The notes beneath the pieces were generated by a model that did not search any database, was not told where the DNA came from, and was given only the letters and a program-made list of their open reading frames with translations. A program made the position numbers and the translations under genes. Of a stretch of 64,000 nt of DNA, positions 1 through 9,389 are shown one piece after another. Numbering within the stretch: the stretch's first letter is position 1; every line of letters starts with the position of its first letter. Source of the DNA: Xylocopilactobacillus apis (lineage in GTDB: Bacteria; Bacillota; Bacilli; Lactobacillales; Lactobacillaceae); assembly GCF_033095965.1 (NCBI RefSeq), contig NZ_AP026801.1:850001-914000 (forward strand). The letters run 5' to 3'.

Positions 1-748
<748 letters not shown>

Positions 749-804
749 AGACGAGAGCATTGATGGTAGTAGATATTTAGTTTTGAGTGTCTGAGAAGAC
801 ATGA

Positions 805-923
805 GTGTGGTGGTGACAGCAAGAAGGGAACACCTGTAACCATATCGAACACAGAAGTTAAGCTTCTTAACGCCGAGAGTAGTTGGTGCGTAAGTGCCTG
901 CGAGGGTAGGAAGCTGCCACACA
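805..923 (+). rRNA. 5S ribosomal RNA
   Basis: The sequence has the classic 5S signature CGAACACAGAAGTTAAGC in its middle. Its two ends (GTGTGG near 805 and CCACAC near 918-923) pair as helix I. It lies about 55 bases after the 23S end and 3 bases before tRNA-Val, as in a 16S-23S-5S-tRNA operon. Confidence 0.95.
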
Positions 924-926
924 ATT

Positions 927-999
927 GGAGGTTTAGCTCAGTTGGGAGAGCGTCTGCCTTACAAGCAGAGGGTCACAGGTTCAAGCCCTGTAATCTCCA
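927..999 (+). tRNA. tRNA-Val (anticodon TAC)
   Basis: A full cloverleaf is visible. The acceptor GGAGGTT pairs with AATCTCC, the anticodon loop contains TAC, and the T-arm has GGTTCAAGCC. The discriminator is A at 999. The 3' CCA is not encoded; the next bases are CTT. Confidence 0.96.
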
Positions 1000-1033
1000 C
1001 TTGAGTCGTTATTGACTCTTATTAGTTCCATAT

Positions 1034-1116
1034 GCGGGTGTGGCGGAACTGGCAGACGCGCAAGATTTAGGTTCTTGTGTTGTTTCAACGTGGGGGTTCG
1101 AGTCCCTTCACCCGCA
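1034..1116 (+). tRNA. tRNA-Leu (anticodon TAG)
   Basis: The acceptor GCGGGTG pairs with CACCCGC. The anticodon stem CAAGA/TCTTG encloses the loop TTTAGGT, giving TAG, and a long variable arm typical of leucine tRNA follows. CCA is not encoded. It is the second tRNA of the rRNA-linked cluster. Confidence 0.95.
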
Positions 1117-1127
1117 CTTTTCCCTTA

Positions 1128-1200
1128 GCCGACTTAGCTCAGCTGGCAGAGCATCTGATTTGTAATCAGGGGGTCGGAGGTTCGAATCCTCTAGTCGGCA
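1128..1200 (+). tRNA. tRNA-Thr (anticodon TGT)
   Basis: The acceptor GCCGACT pairs with AGTCGGC. The anticodon loop TTTGTAA gives TGT, and the T-arm GGTTCGAATCC is intact. Discriminator A, with no encoded CCA. Confidence 0.95.
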
Positions 1201-1203
1201 TTT

Positions 1204-1275
1204 GCGGAAGTAGTTCAGTGGTAGAACATCACCTTGCCATGGTGGGGGTCGCGGGTTCGAATCCCGTCTTCCGCT
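1204..1275 (+). tRNA. tRNA-Gly (anticodon GCC)
   Basis: The acceptor GCGGAAG pairs with CTTCCGC. The anticodon loop TTGCCAT gives GCC. Discriminator T, with no encoded CCA. It lies three bases after tRNA-Thr, so the precursors must be separated by processing. Confidence 0.95.
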
Positions 1276-1285
1276 TTATGCTTTT

Positions 1286-1371
1286 GCCGGGGTGGCGGAA
1301 TAGGTAGACGCACAGGACTTAAAATCCTGCGGTAAGTGATTACCGTACCGGTTCGATTCCGGTCCTCGGCA
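1286..1371 (+). tRNA. tRNA-Leu (anticodon TAA)
   Basis: The acceptor GCCGGGG pairs with CCTCGGC. The stem CAGGA/TCCTG encloses CTTAAAA, giving TAA, and a long variable arm follows. No encoded CCA. It is the last tRNA before the terminator that closes the rRNA-tRNA unit. Confidence 0.95.
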
Positions 1372-1389
1372 CTTATAGTTAGAAGAAGG

Positions 1390-1417
1390 AGTGAGCATTT
1401 TTGCTCACTTTTTGTTT
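1390..1417 (+). terminator. Intrinsic terminator of the rRNA-tRNA operon
   Basis: Perfect 8-bp arms AGTGAGCA and TGCTCACT flank a TTTT loop and are followed by a T-rich run. It lies 18 bases after the last tRNA. The hairpin ends only about 20 bases before the rimP start, which leaves little room for a separate rimP promoter after it. Confidence 0.85.
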
Positions 1418-1431
1418 ATGGAGAAAATATT

Positions 1432-1899
1432 ATTAGTAATATTCAAAAGTTGACTAAAGATTTATTAGAACCAATATTATCTAGTTTAAATAGTGAATTG
1501 GAAATATATGAGATTTCTTTTCTTAATGAAGGATCTAATCCTACTTTAAGAGTTTTACTTCAAAGTAATCATTTTATTGGGTTGAATGAGCTTGTGGAAG
1601 TTAGTGAATTGTTATCTGAAAAGCTTGATAATTATGAGAGTGAATTTCCAGATAATTATAATTTAGATGTTTCATCCGCCGGTATAGAGCGAAACATTAG
1701 AAATGATCATGAATTATTTAAAGCAATAGGAGAGAATATAAAAATAAGTTGCTATCGTAAGTTTAGTGGTCATAAAATCCATATTGGAGAGCTGATCTCT
1801 TTTAATCAGGATTATGTAGAAATTCAAAATAATGATCCGGAAAATCTAAAGATTCCGCGTGAATATATTTCAAAAATTAATTATATTTTAATTATGTGA
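1432..1899 (+). CDS. rimP: Ribosome maturation factor RimP, apparent ATT start
   Basis: RimP assists late maturation of the 30S subunit. The protein shows the family order: an N-terminal alpha/beta domain with VSELLSEKLD, the conserved LDVSSAGIERN motif, and a C-terminal SH3-like domain. The open frame extends back into tRNA-Leu without a usable ATG, GTG or TTG at the expected place. GGAGA at 1420-1424 lies seven bases before an ATT at 1432. That start gives 155 residues and puts the conserved Pro-Ile after 13 residues, as in relatives. The start is inferred; a TTG at 1450 would truncate the first helix and has a poor ribosome binding site. It heads the nusA-infB operon, as in many bacteria. 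Confidence 0.85.
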   Translation: MSNIQKLTKDLLEPILSSLNSELEIYEISFLNEGSNPTLRVLLQSNHFIGLNELVEVSELLSEKLDNYESEFPDNYNLDVSSAGIERNIRNDHELFKAIGENIKISCYRKFSGHKIHIGELISFNQDYVEIQNNDPENLKIPREYISKINYILIM

Positions 1900-1912
1900 A
1901 AAGAGGAAAAAA

Positions 1913-2983
1913 TTGTCACAGGAAGTTTTACAAGCACTTAAATTATTAGAAGAAGATAAAGGTGTTAAAAAAGAAGTTATTATTGATGCTTTGGTTCAAG
2001 CATTACGAGCAGCTTATAAAAAGCACTACGGGCAGAATCAAAATGTTGATGTAGAATTTGATGAACAAACTGGAGAAGTTCATGTTTATCAAATTAAAGA
2101 AGTGGTAGATCAAGTTTTTGATAATCAGTTAGAAGTTTCAATTGAAGATGCTCAAAATATTAACAAAGGTTATGAAGTCGGAGATAAAGTTAATTTTGAA
2201 GTAACTCCTAAGAATTTTGGACGACTAGCTGCTCAAAGTGCGAAGCAAGTAATATTTCAAAAAATACGTGAAGAAGAAAGAAGTGCAGTCTTCCAAGAGT
2301 ATGCAGATTATCAACATGAAGTAATGCAAGGATTTGTGCAGCGAGTTGATAATAAGTTTGTTTACGTTAACTTAGGTAAAATTGAAGGTGTGATCGGAAA
2401 ATCAGATCAAATCCCTAATGAATCTTATGAAGCTAATAAGCGTTTAAAAGTCTATGTTACAAATGTTGAAAATACTACGAAAGGGCCACGAATTTTACTT
2501 TCTCGAACTAGTCCTGAATTAGTTAAGAGGTTGTTTGAACAAGAAGTTCCAGAAATATATAATGGAACAATTGAAATTGTATCAATCGCCAGAGAACCAG
2601 GAGATCGGAGTAAAATAGCAGTGCGTTCAAATGATGAAAATGTTCCAGCAGTTGGTACCACAGTTGGTCAAAGAGGACAAAGAGTTCAAAATATAGTCGA
2701 TGAGTTAAATGGTGAAAATATGGATATTATCGAATGGGAGAAGGATCCAATCGATTTTATCGCTAATGCCTTAAAACCAGCTGATGTTATTGCAGTCCAA
2801 TTTTCTGAAGAGGATGAAAAAAATTGTTTGGTGATTGTACCTGATGATCAGCTTTCTTTAGCGATTGGTAAAAGAGGACAAAATGCTAGGCTTGCTGCTA
2901 AATTAACTAATTATAAGATTGATATTAAGCCAGAATCAGAAGTGGAATTTACAGATGATGACAATAGTGATTCAGAAGAATAA
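1913..2983 (+). CDS. nusA: Transcription termination/antitermination factor NusA
   Basis: NusA binds RNA polymerase and nascent RNA, controlling pausing, termination and rRNA antitermination. The 356-residue protein has the N-terminal polymerase-binding domain, an S1 domain near residues 135-200 (GFVQRVDNKFVYVNLGKIEG) and two KH domains (VGQRGQRVQNI and AIGKRGQNARLA). It ends in an acidic tail. The start is TTG with an AGAGGA ribosome binding site. Length matches Gram-positive NusA, which lacks the C-terminal acidic repeats of proteobacteria. It lies 13 bases after rimP in the same operon. Confidence 0.97.
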   Translation: MSQEVLQALKLLEEDKGVKKEVIIDALVQALRAAYKKHYGQNQNVDVEFDEQTGEVHVYQIKEVVDQVFDNQLEVSIEDAQNINKGYEVGDKVNFEVTPKNFGRLAAQSAKQVIFQKIREEERSAVFQEYADYQHEVMQGFVQRVDNKFVYVNLGKIEGVIGKSDQIPNESYEANKRLKVYVTNVENTTKGPRILLSRTSPELVKRLFEQEVPEIYNGTIEIVSIAREPGDRSKIAVRSNDENVPAVGTTVGQRGQRVQNIVDELNGENMDIIEWEKDPIDFIANALKPADVIAVQFSEEDEKNCLVIVPDDQLSLAIGKRGQNARLAAKLTNYKIDIKPESEVEFTDDDNSDSEE

Positions 2984-3005
2984 AACATAGGTAAATTTTG
3001 ATAAA

Positions 3006-3299
3006 ATGAGAAAAGAATCATTGAGAATGGATCTTATTACTAGAAGGATGTTTCCTAAAAAAGAATTAATAAGAATTGTTCGAAATAAGGATTACGAGAT
3101 TAAAATCGACCCAACAGGGAAAGCAGCAGGACGTGGTGCTTACATTTCTCTTGATCTAAATAATATTGAAGTTGCAAAGAAAAAGAAAGTATTTGATCAA
3201 GCTTTTGGAATTAAAGTAAATGATCAATTTTATAAAGAATTATATGAATATATTGAACATAGAATTGCACGTAATGAATTATTCAGGAGTAAAAAATGA
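3006..3299 (+). CDS. ylxR: YlxR family RNA-binding protein
   Basis: YlxR is a small conserved protein (DUF448) nearly always found between nusA and infB; a general RNA- or RNase P-related regulatory role has been proposed for the family. The 97-residue product has the core PKKELIRIV and GRGAYISL motifs. Two features differ from the norm: the N-terminal Cys and Gly of the usual RKC-TG motif are missing, replaced by MDLITRR. Its stop codon overlaps an ATG in an ATGA arrangement. A strong ribosome binding site lies inside its last codons, marking the start of a lost downstream gene. Confidence 0.9.
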   Translation: MRKESLRMDLITRRMFPKKELIRIVRNKDYEIKIDPTGKAAGRGAYISLDLNNIEVAKKKKVFDQAFGIKVNDQFYKELYEYIEHRIARNELFRSKK

Positions 3300-3310
3300 G
3301 TAAAAAATAA
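3296..3310 (+). pseudogene. Five-codon stub at the expected ylxQ start (MSKK-stop)
   Basis: AGGAG at 3285-3289 lies six bases before an ATG that overlaps the ylxR stop codon. This is the arrangement used by ylxQ (ribosomal protein L7Ae-like) in related genomes. The frame then reads Met-Ser-Lys-Lys and stops at TAA. No L7Ae-like coding remains before infB. The sequence shows an initiation signal without a gene; that it is a ylxQ remnant is inference. It could now act as a tiny leader or ribosome-loading site for infB. Confidence 0.5.
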
Positions 3311-3343
3311 GTGTAGTTAAAAGGGTTGTAGGAGGTAAAAATT

Positions 3344-5980
3344 TTGGTCAAAATAAGAATTTATGAATTAGCAAAAGAGTTAAATATCCCATCTAAAGAG
3401 TTAGTAGATAAGGCTAAATCCTTGGGTATGGACGTAAAAAGCCATATGTCAGTTGTAACAGAGACTGAATCGAATAAAATTAAACAGAATTTTGTAAAAA
3501 AAGCAAACGATTCAAAATCTGTTTCTAATAAAAAGGCTGTTAATAAAACACCTAATGATGAGTTGAATAAAAATCATCAAGCTCAAAATAAAAATAAAGG
3601 ATCACAGGATAGTAAAGCTAAGATCAAAATTAGTGTTAAATCGATCCGTAAACCTAATACATCTCCTCAAAACAATAAAAAAAATAGGGATAATAATTTA
3701 AAGAAAAATTTTAAGAATAATCATACTAGCGATAATAAAAATAATAGTTTTAATAAAACACATAAGACTTTTGATGCTAAAGCGCAAGCTGATTCAATAA
3801 AGAGACGTCAAAATAAAGAATTATATGAGAAAACGTTTGAAAATAGTTCCAATCCTCAAAAAGAGTTAGACAAAAAAAGAGCGGTTAAGCAAAAAAATAT
3901 TCATGAAGCTGCAAAAAAAATAGTTGATAACACAAACAATAAAACAAAAATAAAATTGTCGAACACAGATCGTTCGAATGACAGAGAAAATGTTAATTCT
4001 TCCAAGTATAGACAGCCAGTAAATAATTCTCATAAAGAATTTACAAAGCCCGATTTAAAGAAAGAAAATCAGGCAGGAGAATTTTGGAAGAAAAGTTCCA
4101 ATAAAAAGAAAAATACGCAGTCTGAACCGACTTTTAATAAGCGTGCCGGACATAAAAATCATAAACAAAAAATTAAAACTAAAACAAAGGTTGCTGTTAC
4201 AGTTAGGAAAGAAAGGCCATTGCCAGATATTTTACAATATACAGAAGGTATGAATGCTCAAGATCTAGGTAAAATTTTGCATCGCGAGCCAACAGAAATA
4301 GTTAAGAAACTATTTATGCTGGGGGTTATGACAAATCAAAACCAGTCATTAGACGATGATACGATCGAAATTTTGGCTACTGATTATGGAGTTGATGCTC
4401 AAAAAATTGTACCTGAAGATATTGGAGATTTAGATAAATATTTTGAGCTTTCAGATGATGATAAAAAGAATTTAAAGAAGAGGCCACCTGTTGTTACAAT
4501 TATGGGTCACGTAGATCATGGTAAAACAACTCTTCTTGATAGATTAAGGCATACTCATGTTACTGAAGGGGAAGCTGGAGGTATTACTCAACATATTGGG
4601 GCATATCAAGTAGATATTAATGGACGTTTAATAACGTTTTTGGATACGCCGGGGCATGAAGCCTTTACTGAAATGAGAGCTCGTGGAGCTGATGTTACTG
4701 ACTTAATCGTCTTAGTCGTTGCAGCTGATGATGGTGTGATGCCTCAAACTATTGAAGCAATAAATCATGCAAAAGCTGCAAAGGTACCAGTAATAGTTGC
4801 AGTAAATAAAATTGATAAACCAGGTGCAAATCCAAATCATGTGATGGAACAGTTAAGCGAATATGAGCTAATTCCTGAAGATTGGGGCGGAAATACTATA
4901 TTTGTAAATATTTCGGCAAAAACCGGTCAAAATGTCGATGAAGTCCTTGAAATGATCAATTTACAAGCCGATATTCTTGAATTACAAGCAGATCCTAACC
5001 GTAAAGCAGTTGGAACAGTAATTGAGGCTAAACTTGATAAAGGACGAGGTCCTGTTGCCACATTACTTGTCCAGCAAGGAACTTTACATGTTGGTGATCC
5101 ATTAGTTGTTGGTAATACTTTTGGACGAGTAAGAAGTATGACAAATGATCGTGGACGTAGGGTTAAATCGGCAACCCCTTCAACACCAGTTGAAATTACT
5201 GGTTTGAATACAGTTCCTGATTCAGCAGATAAGTTTGTTGTATTTGATGATGAAAAAACAAGTCGTCAAGTAGGGGAAGAGCGAGCTAAAAGAGCTGAAT
5301 TAAATGATCGTCAAAAAGCCCATCATGTAACGATTGATAACCTTTTTGATTCGATGAGTGAAGGTGAGCTCAAAGAAGTTGCTGTAATTATTAAAGCTGA
5401 TGTTCAAGGGACAGTTGAAGCACTTAGACAAAGTCTTGAAAAAATTGAAGTAAAAGGTGTTAGAGTTAACGTAATTCATTCAGCTGTAGGAGCAATCAAT
5501 GAAAGTGATGTTAGTTTAGCTGCTGCAGGGAATGCGATTATTATTGGTTTTAATGTTCGTCCAACTTCACAAGCTCAACAAGAAGCTGACTCAGAAAGTG
5601 TTGATATTAGACTTCATAATGTTATTTATAACGCAATTGAAGAAATTGAATCAGCAATGAAGGGAATGCTTGAGCCGGTTTATCAAGAAAAAGTTACCGG
5701 AAATCTAACTGTGCGTGAAATATTCAAAGTTTCTAAGTTGGGAACAATTGCTGGATCATTTGTTGATCAGGGCTTTATTCAAAAAGATAGTGGTGTTCGT
5801 TTGATCAGAAACGGCGTAGTGATCTATGAAGGAAAACTGTCTTCTCTTAAACACTATAAAGATGATGTAAAAGAAGTAAAAGCTGGTAATGAATGTGGAT
5901 TAATGATTGAAAATTATAATGATATTAAAGTTGAAGATCAAATTGAAGCTTTCATTATGGAAGAGGTATCAGCTGAGTAG
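3344..5980 (+). CDS. infB: Translation initiation factor IF-2
   Basis: IF-2 is the GTPase that brings initiator tRNA to the 30S subunit. The N-terminal ~60 residues form an IF2_N domain. A long Lys/Asn-rich linker (to about residue 285) is followed by a second IF2_N-like segment. The G domain begins near residue 388 with [12 protein letters not shown], followed by DTPGHEAF and NKID. Domains II-IV follow, with the fMet-tRNA binding C-terminus. At 878 residues it is normal for Lactobacillales. The start is TTG behind a perfect AGGAGG. It is co-transcribed with rbfA, 15 bases downstream. Confidence 0.98.
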   Translation: MVKIRIYELAKELNIPSKELVDKAKSLGMDVKSHMSVVTETESNKIKQNFVKKANDSKSVSNKKAVNKTPNDELNKNHQAQNKNKGSQDSKAKIKISVKSIRKPNTSPQNNKKNRDNNLKKNFKNNHTSDNKNNSFNKTHKTFDAKAQADSIKRRQNKELYEKTFENSSNPQKELDKKRAVKQKNIHEAAKKIVDNTNNKTKIKLSNTDRSNDRENVNSSKYRQPVNNSHKEFTKPDLKKENQAGEFWKKSSNKKKNTQSEPTFNKRAGHKNHKQKIKTKTKVAVTVRKERPLPDILQYTEGMNAQDLGKILHREPTEIVKKLFMLGVMTNQNQSLDDDTIEILATDYGVDAQKIVPEDIGDLDKYFELSDDDKKNLKKRPPVVTIMGHVDHGKTTLLDRLRHTHVTEGEAGGITQHIGAYQVDINGRLITFLDTPGHEAFTEMRARGADVTDLIVLVVAADDGVMPQTIEAINHAKAAKVPVIVAVNKIDKPGANPNHVMEQLSEYELIPEDWGGNTIFVNISAKTGQNVDEVLEMINLQADILELQADPNRKAVGTVIEAKLDKGRGPVATLLVQQGTLHVGDPLVVGNTFGRVRSMTNDRGRRVKSATPSTPVEITGLNTVPDSADKFVVFDDEKTSRQVGEERAKRAELNDRQKAHHVTIDNLFDSMSEGELKEVAVIIKADVQGTVEALRQSLEKIEVKGVRVNVIHSAVGAINESDVSLAAAGNAIIIGFNVRPTSQAQQEADSESVDIRLHNVIYNAIEEIESAMKGMLEPVYQEKVTGNLTVREIFKVSKLGTIAGSFVDQGFIQKDSGVRLIRNGVVIYEGKLSSLKHYKDDVKEVKAGNECGLMIENYNDIKVEDQIEAFIMEEVSAE

Positions 5981-5995
5981 CGGGGTGTTAATACC

Positions 5996-6355
5996 ATGAA
6001 ATATCGAGTTGATCGACTTGAAAATGAAATTTTAAAAAGTGTTGGAGAAATAATTATCCAAGATCTAAATGATCCCAGATTAGATGGTGTAACAATTACC
6101 GGAGTTGATCTTTCTAACGATTTAAAAAATGCAAAAATTTACTATAGTTTTTTAGGACATTTAGCCAGTACTGCTGAGAAAACACAAAAAGGTTTAAACC
6201 AAGCAAAAAAAAGAATTAGATATTTGTTGGGAAAAAAGATGTCAATTAGACAAATCCCTCAGATCGAATTTATGCATGATGAATCTTTTGATTATGCCGA
6301 TAAAATAAACAAAATTATTAATCAGTTAGATGATGAAAGCGAACAAAATTTATGA
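5996..6355 (+). CDS. rbfA: Ribosome-binding factor A
   Basis: RbfA is a KH-fold 30S assembly factor needed for 16S 5'-end processing and cold adaptation. The 119-residue protein shows the family core: VGEIIIQDLNDPRL near the N-terminus, VTITGVDLSNDLKNAKIYYSFLG, and RIRYLLGKKMSIRQIPQIEF with the downstream helix. ATG start. Its last codons overlap the truB start (ATGA type), so the two are probably translationally coupled. Confidence 0.96.
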   Translation: MKYRVDRLENEILKSVGEIIIQDLNDPRLDGVTITGVDLSNDLKNAKIYYSFLGHLASTAEKTQKGLNQAKKRIRYLLGKKMSIRQIPQIEFMHDESFDYADKINKIINQLDDESEQNL

Positions 6356-7233
6356 TTAATGGAATAATTCCTGTGTATAAAGAAGCAGGGAAAACGAGTT
6401 TTTTCTATGTTAATCAAATCAAAAAGATTTTTCACCAAAAAAAGGTCGGGCATACTGGAACTTTGGATCCAATGGTAACAGGAGTTTTACCGATTTGTTT
6501 AGGAGATGCTACTAAATTAGTTCCCTTTTTGATGGAAAAACATAAGTCTTATTCTTGTACAATTCTTATCGGACGAGCAACTGAAACTGAAGATTTAGAT
6601 GGAAAAGAAATTGCAAAAATTAAAGTTAAAGATCGAATTTCCGATTTAACAATTGATGATATTTTAGAAACATTTAAGGGGGAGAACGAACAGGTTCCTC
6701 CCTTTTTCTCTGCAGTTCGTTATCACGGAAAACATTTGTATGAATATGCTAGAGAAAATATTTTTATAAAAAAACCAGCACGTTCATTTCACATTTTAAG
6801 TATAAATCGAACTTCATCTGTTAAGTATCATCATGATTTTACTTGTGAATTTAAATTTGAGGTGGTTTGTTCTAAAGGTACCTATATTAGAACTCTTTGT
6901 ACTCAAATTGGCCAAAAGCTTGGATATCCTGCGGTTATGAAAAAATTGGTAAGAACTTCCGGCGGAGGGTTTAATCTGGATCAAACGGTTAAATTAGATC
7001 AAATAAAAGCTAATCTAAATGTTGTTAAGTCCTTAGAAGAAATTTTATTTGATTTACCAAAGTTTGATTTAACAGATTCTCAATTTTTACGCGTTCGAAA
7101 CGGTGCAAAAATAAAAATACCTGTAAAAGAAGATTTACTTGTTTTAAAATATTCAGATAGAGTTGTTGCCATTTATGAAAAAAAAGGTAGTTTTTTTCAG
7201 GCTAAGACAATGTTTTTGGAAAATATCAAATGA
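6352..7233 (+). CDS. truB: tRNA pseudouridine(55) synthase TruB
   Basis: TruB makes pseudouridine 55 in the T-loop of tRNAs. The catalytic motif HTGTLDPMVTG is present, with the nucleophile Asp39. The downstream motifs YSCTILIGRATETEDLDG, PPFFSAVRYHGKHLYEYAR and CSKGTYIRTL are typical. At 293 residues it has the usual core plus a C-terminal PUA-like part. It overlaps rbfA upstream by four bases and ribF downstream by four bases, so the three form one coupled block. Confidence 0.97.
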   Translation: MINGIIPVYKEAGKTSFFYVNQIKKIFHQKKVGHTGTLDPMVTGVLPICLGDATKLVPFLMEKHKSYSCTILIGRATETEDLDGKEIAKIKVKDRISDLTIDDILETFKGENEQVPPFFSAVRYHGKHLYEYARENIFIKKPARSFHILSINRTSSVKYHHDFTCEFKFEVVCSKGTYIRTLCTQIGQKLGYPAVMKKLVRTSGGGFNLDQTVKLDQIKANLNVVKSLEEILFDLPKFDLTDSQFLRVRNGAKIKIPVKEDLLVLKYSDRVVAIYEKKGSFFQAKTMFLENIK

Positions 7234-8165
7234 AAATCATACAGATTAAAAAAAACGATGAAATTAAAGAATTAAATTTACCGAATAATATAATGACGGC
7301 GGGTTTTTTTGATGGTGTACATCTCGGACATCAAGAGCTCATAAAAAAGAGTAGGAATATTGCTGATAATCTCAGTCTGCCTTTGATAGTTATGACTTTT
7401 TGGCCTTATCCCAAGCAATTTTATACTGAAGTTCCCACTCCTTATCCAGTTTTAACAACGCAAAATGATAAATATGAAATATTTGATCAATTAGGTGTTG
7501 ATATGGTTATAGAAATTGAATTTAATTCGCAAATTCAAAAAATGGAGCCACAGATTTTTGTTGATAAATATATTAAGGCAGCGCATGTGACAAAATTCAT
7601 TGCTGGACTTGATTTTACGTATGGGAAAAAAGATATTGCCAATATGGATTTATTGCCGAATTATGCAAGAGGAGATTTTTCAGTTGAAAAAGTTCCGTTT
7701 ACTCAGTTGAATGGGACTAAAGTTTCTTCTTCAAAAATTAGAAGCGAAATTTTAAAAGGTAATTTTCAATCAGCAAAAAAATTATTAGGCCGTTCTTATA
7801 TAACAAAAGGTAAGGTAGTAACGGGTGAACAAATTGGCCGAACACTTGGTTTTCCAACAGCTAATGTAGAAAATGACGATGATTATTTAATTCCAAAAGA
7901 TGGAGTTTACTTTACTAAAGTTCAATTAGATGAAAATGAATTTTGGGGAATTACGTCTGTTGGTAATAAGCCGACTTACAATGGAAACAGAAAATACATT
8001 GAAACTTATATTTTAGACTTTAACCATAATATTTACGGAAAAGAACTAAATATTGAATGGGTTTATTTTGAACGACCTCAGAAAAAGTTTGAATCTGAAA
8101 AGGAATTAATTCAAGAAATTAAAAATGACGAGCTAAATGTTAGGAGATACATTCAAACAAAATGA
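7230..8165 (+). CDS. ribF: Bifunctional riboflavin kinase / FAD synthetase
   Basis: RibF converts riboflavin to FMN and then FAD. The N-terminal nucleotidyltransferase domain carries GFFDGVHLGHQ (HxGH-type) near residues 27-37. It ends with the SSSKIR motif. The C-terminal flavokinase domain begins near residue 180 with GRSYITKGKVVTGEQIGRTLGFPTANV. At 311 residues it is full length. It overlaps truB and hemW by four bases each. Confidence 0.96.
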   Translation: MKIIQIKKNDEIKELNLPNNIMTAGFFDGVHLGHQELIKKSRNIADNLSLPLIVMTFWPYPKQFYTEVPTPYPVLTTQNDKYEIFDQLGVDMVIEIEFNSQIQKMEPQIFVDKYIKAAHVTKFIAGLDFTYGKKDIANMDLLPNYARGDFSVEKVPFTQLNGTKVSSSKIRSEILKGNFQSAKKLLGRSYITKGKVVTGEQIGRTLGFPTANVENDDDYLIPKDGVYFTKVQLDENEFWGITSVGNKPTYNGNRKYIETYILDFNHNIYGKELNIEWVYFERPQKKFESEKELIQEIKNDELNVRRYIQTK

Positions 8166-9325
8166 CGGGAGTTTATATTCATATTCCATTTTGTGATCAT
8201 ATTTGTTATTACTGTGACTTTCCAAAAGTTTTAAAGCAAGGTCAGCCAGTTGATGATTATTTAAAATGTTTAATAAAAGAAGTAAAAAAAGGCCTTTTTA
8301 TAAAACCGAAAGAAAATTGCGAAACAATTTATATTGGAGGTGGGACACCTAGCGCTTTATCATGCCAACAATTAGAGCTTCTTTTAAAAGGATTAAATGA
8401 AAATATTTCTTTTGATCACTTAAAAGAGTTTTCGATGGAAACTAATCCAAATGATTTACAGGATTTAGAAAAGTTAAAGATTATGTATGAACATGGTGTT
8501 CGAAGGATTAGTATTGGAGCTCAAAGTTTTAATAATGAAACCTTAAAACGAATCGGTCGAACACATGATCGAGAGTCAATTTTTCAAGCAGTTAACAATG
8601 CTAGAAAAGTTGGTTTTAAAAATATTAGTTTAGACTTGATGTTTCGTTTACCTGGTCAAACTTTTAATGAATTTACAGAAAATGTATCGCAAGCATTAAG
8701 TTTGGGAGTTGAACACCTTTCAATTTATTCGTTAATTCTTGAACAGCATACGATTTTTCATAATTTACTGATGGAACATCGACTACGTCTGCCCAATCCA
8801 GATCAGGATCGCCAAATGTATAAGTATGCCTTGGAAGTTCTTAATACAAATGGCTGGCATCAATATGAAATTAGTAACTTTTCTAAAGAAGGGTTTGAAT
8901 CTTTACACAACGAATTATATTGGAATAATGAAGACTATTTTGGGTTTGGTGCTGGAGCTCATGCATATTTAGGACGGCGTAGGATTCAAAACAAGCAGGT
9001 TATTTCAGCTTACATTGATGATCTTAAACAAAATGAAATGCCAGTTCTCCGTTCTCATCAGTTAAGTTTAAAAGAACGAATTGAAGAAGAAATGTTTTTG
9101 GGGTTAAGACTTAATCGAGGTATTGATCTTACAGCGTCCTCTAAAAAATTCAATGTTGATTTATTGAACCTTTATCAAAACCAAATTAGTAAATTTCTTC
9201 AAGAGGGGCTTATTATCAAAGAAGATAACAAAATCTTTTTGAGTGATGAGGGAAGGTATTTTGCAAACGACGTTTTTTCGACATTTTTAATAGATAAAAC
9301 AGCTTCGAATAGCTTGACATCATAA
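8162..9325 (+). CDS. hemW: HemW-type radical SAM protein (heme chaperone family)
   Basis: The radical SAM cluster motif is CDHICYYC (Cys11, Cys15, Cys18). It is followed by YIGGGTPSAL and SIGAQSFNNETLKRIGRTH, typical of HemW. True HemN (coproporphyrinogen dehydrogenase) has an extra cysteine after the cluster; here the next residue is Asp, which favours HemW. In heme-poor lactic acid bacteria the role of HemW is uncertain. It lies just upstream of hrcA, as in Bacillus. Confidence 0.9.
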   Translation: MTGVYIHIPFCDHICYYCDFPKVLKQGQPVDDYLKCLIKEVKKGLFIKPKENCETIYIGGGTPSALSCQQLELLLKGLNENISFDHLKEFSMETNPNDLQDLEKLKIMYEHGVRRISIGAQSFNNETLKRIGRTHDRESIFQAVNNARKVGFKNISLDLMFRLPGQTFNEFTENVSQALSLGVEHLSIYSLILEQHTIFHNLLMEHRLRLPNPDQDRQMYKYALEVLNTNGWHQYEISNFSKEGFESLHNELYWNNEDYFGFGAGAHAYLGRRRIQNKQVISAYIDDLKQNEMPVLRSHQLSLKERIEEEMFLGLRLNRGIDLTASSKKFNVDLLNLYQNQISKFLQEGLIIKEDNKIFLSDEGRYFANDVFSTFLIDKTASNSLTS

Positions 9326-9347
9326 AACTGTGAGTGTAGTATATAAT
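9314..9347 (+). promoter_or_regulatory. SigA-type promoter of the hrcA heat-shock operon
   Basis: TTGACA lies at 9314-9319. A TAGTAT follows after a 17-base spacer (9337-9342), overlapping a perfect TATAAT at 9342-9347 that would give a 22-base spacer. Transcription would begin at or just inside the CIRCE operator, so HrcA bound there would block initiation. The -35 overlaps the last codons of hemW. Confidence 0.75.
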
Positions 9348-9349
9348 CG

Positions 9350-9376
9350 TTAGCACTTAGAGAGAAAGAGTGCTAA
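9350..9376 (+). promoter_or_regulatory. CIRCE operator (HrcA binding site)
   Basis: TTAGCACTT and GAGTGCTAA are separated by nine bases. This matches the CIRCE consensus (TTAGCACTC-N9-GAGTGCTAA) with one mismatch in the left arm. It sits between the promoter and the hrcA ribosome binding site (AAAGGAG at 9376-9382), so HrcA is expected to autorepress and to control grpE, dnaK and dnaJ. Confidence 0.96.
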
Positions 9377-9389
9377 AAGGAGTGATTTA

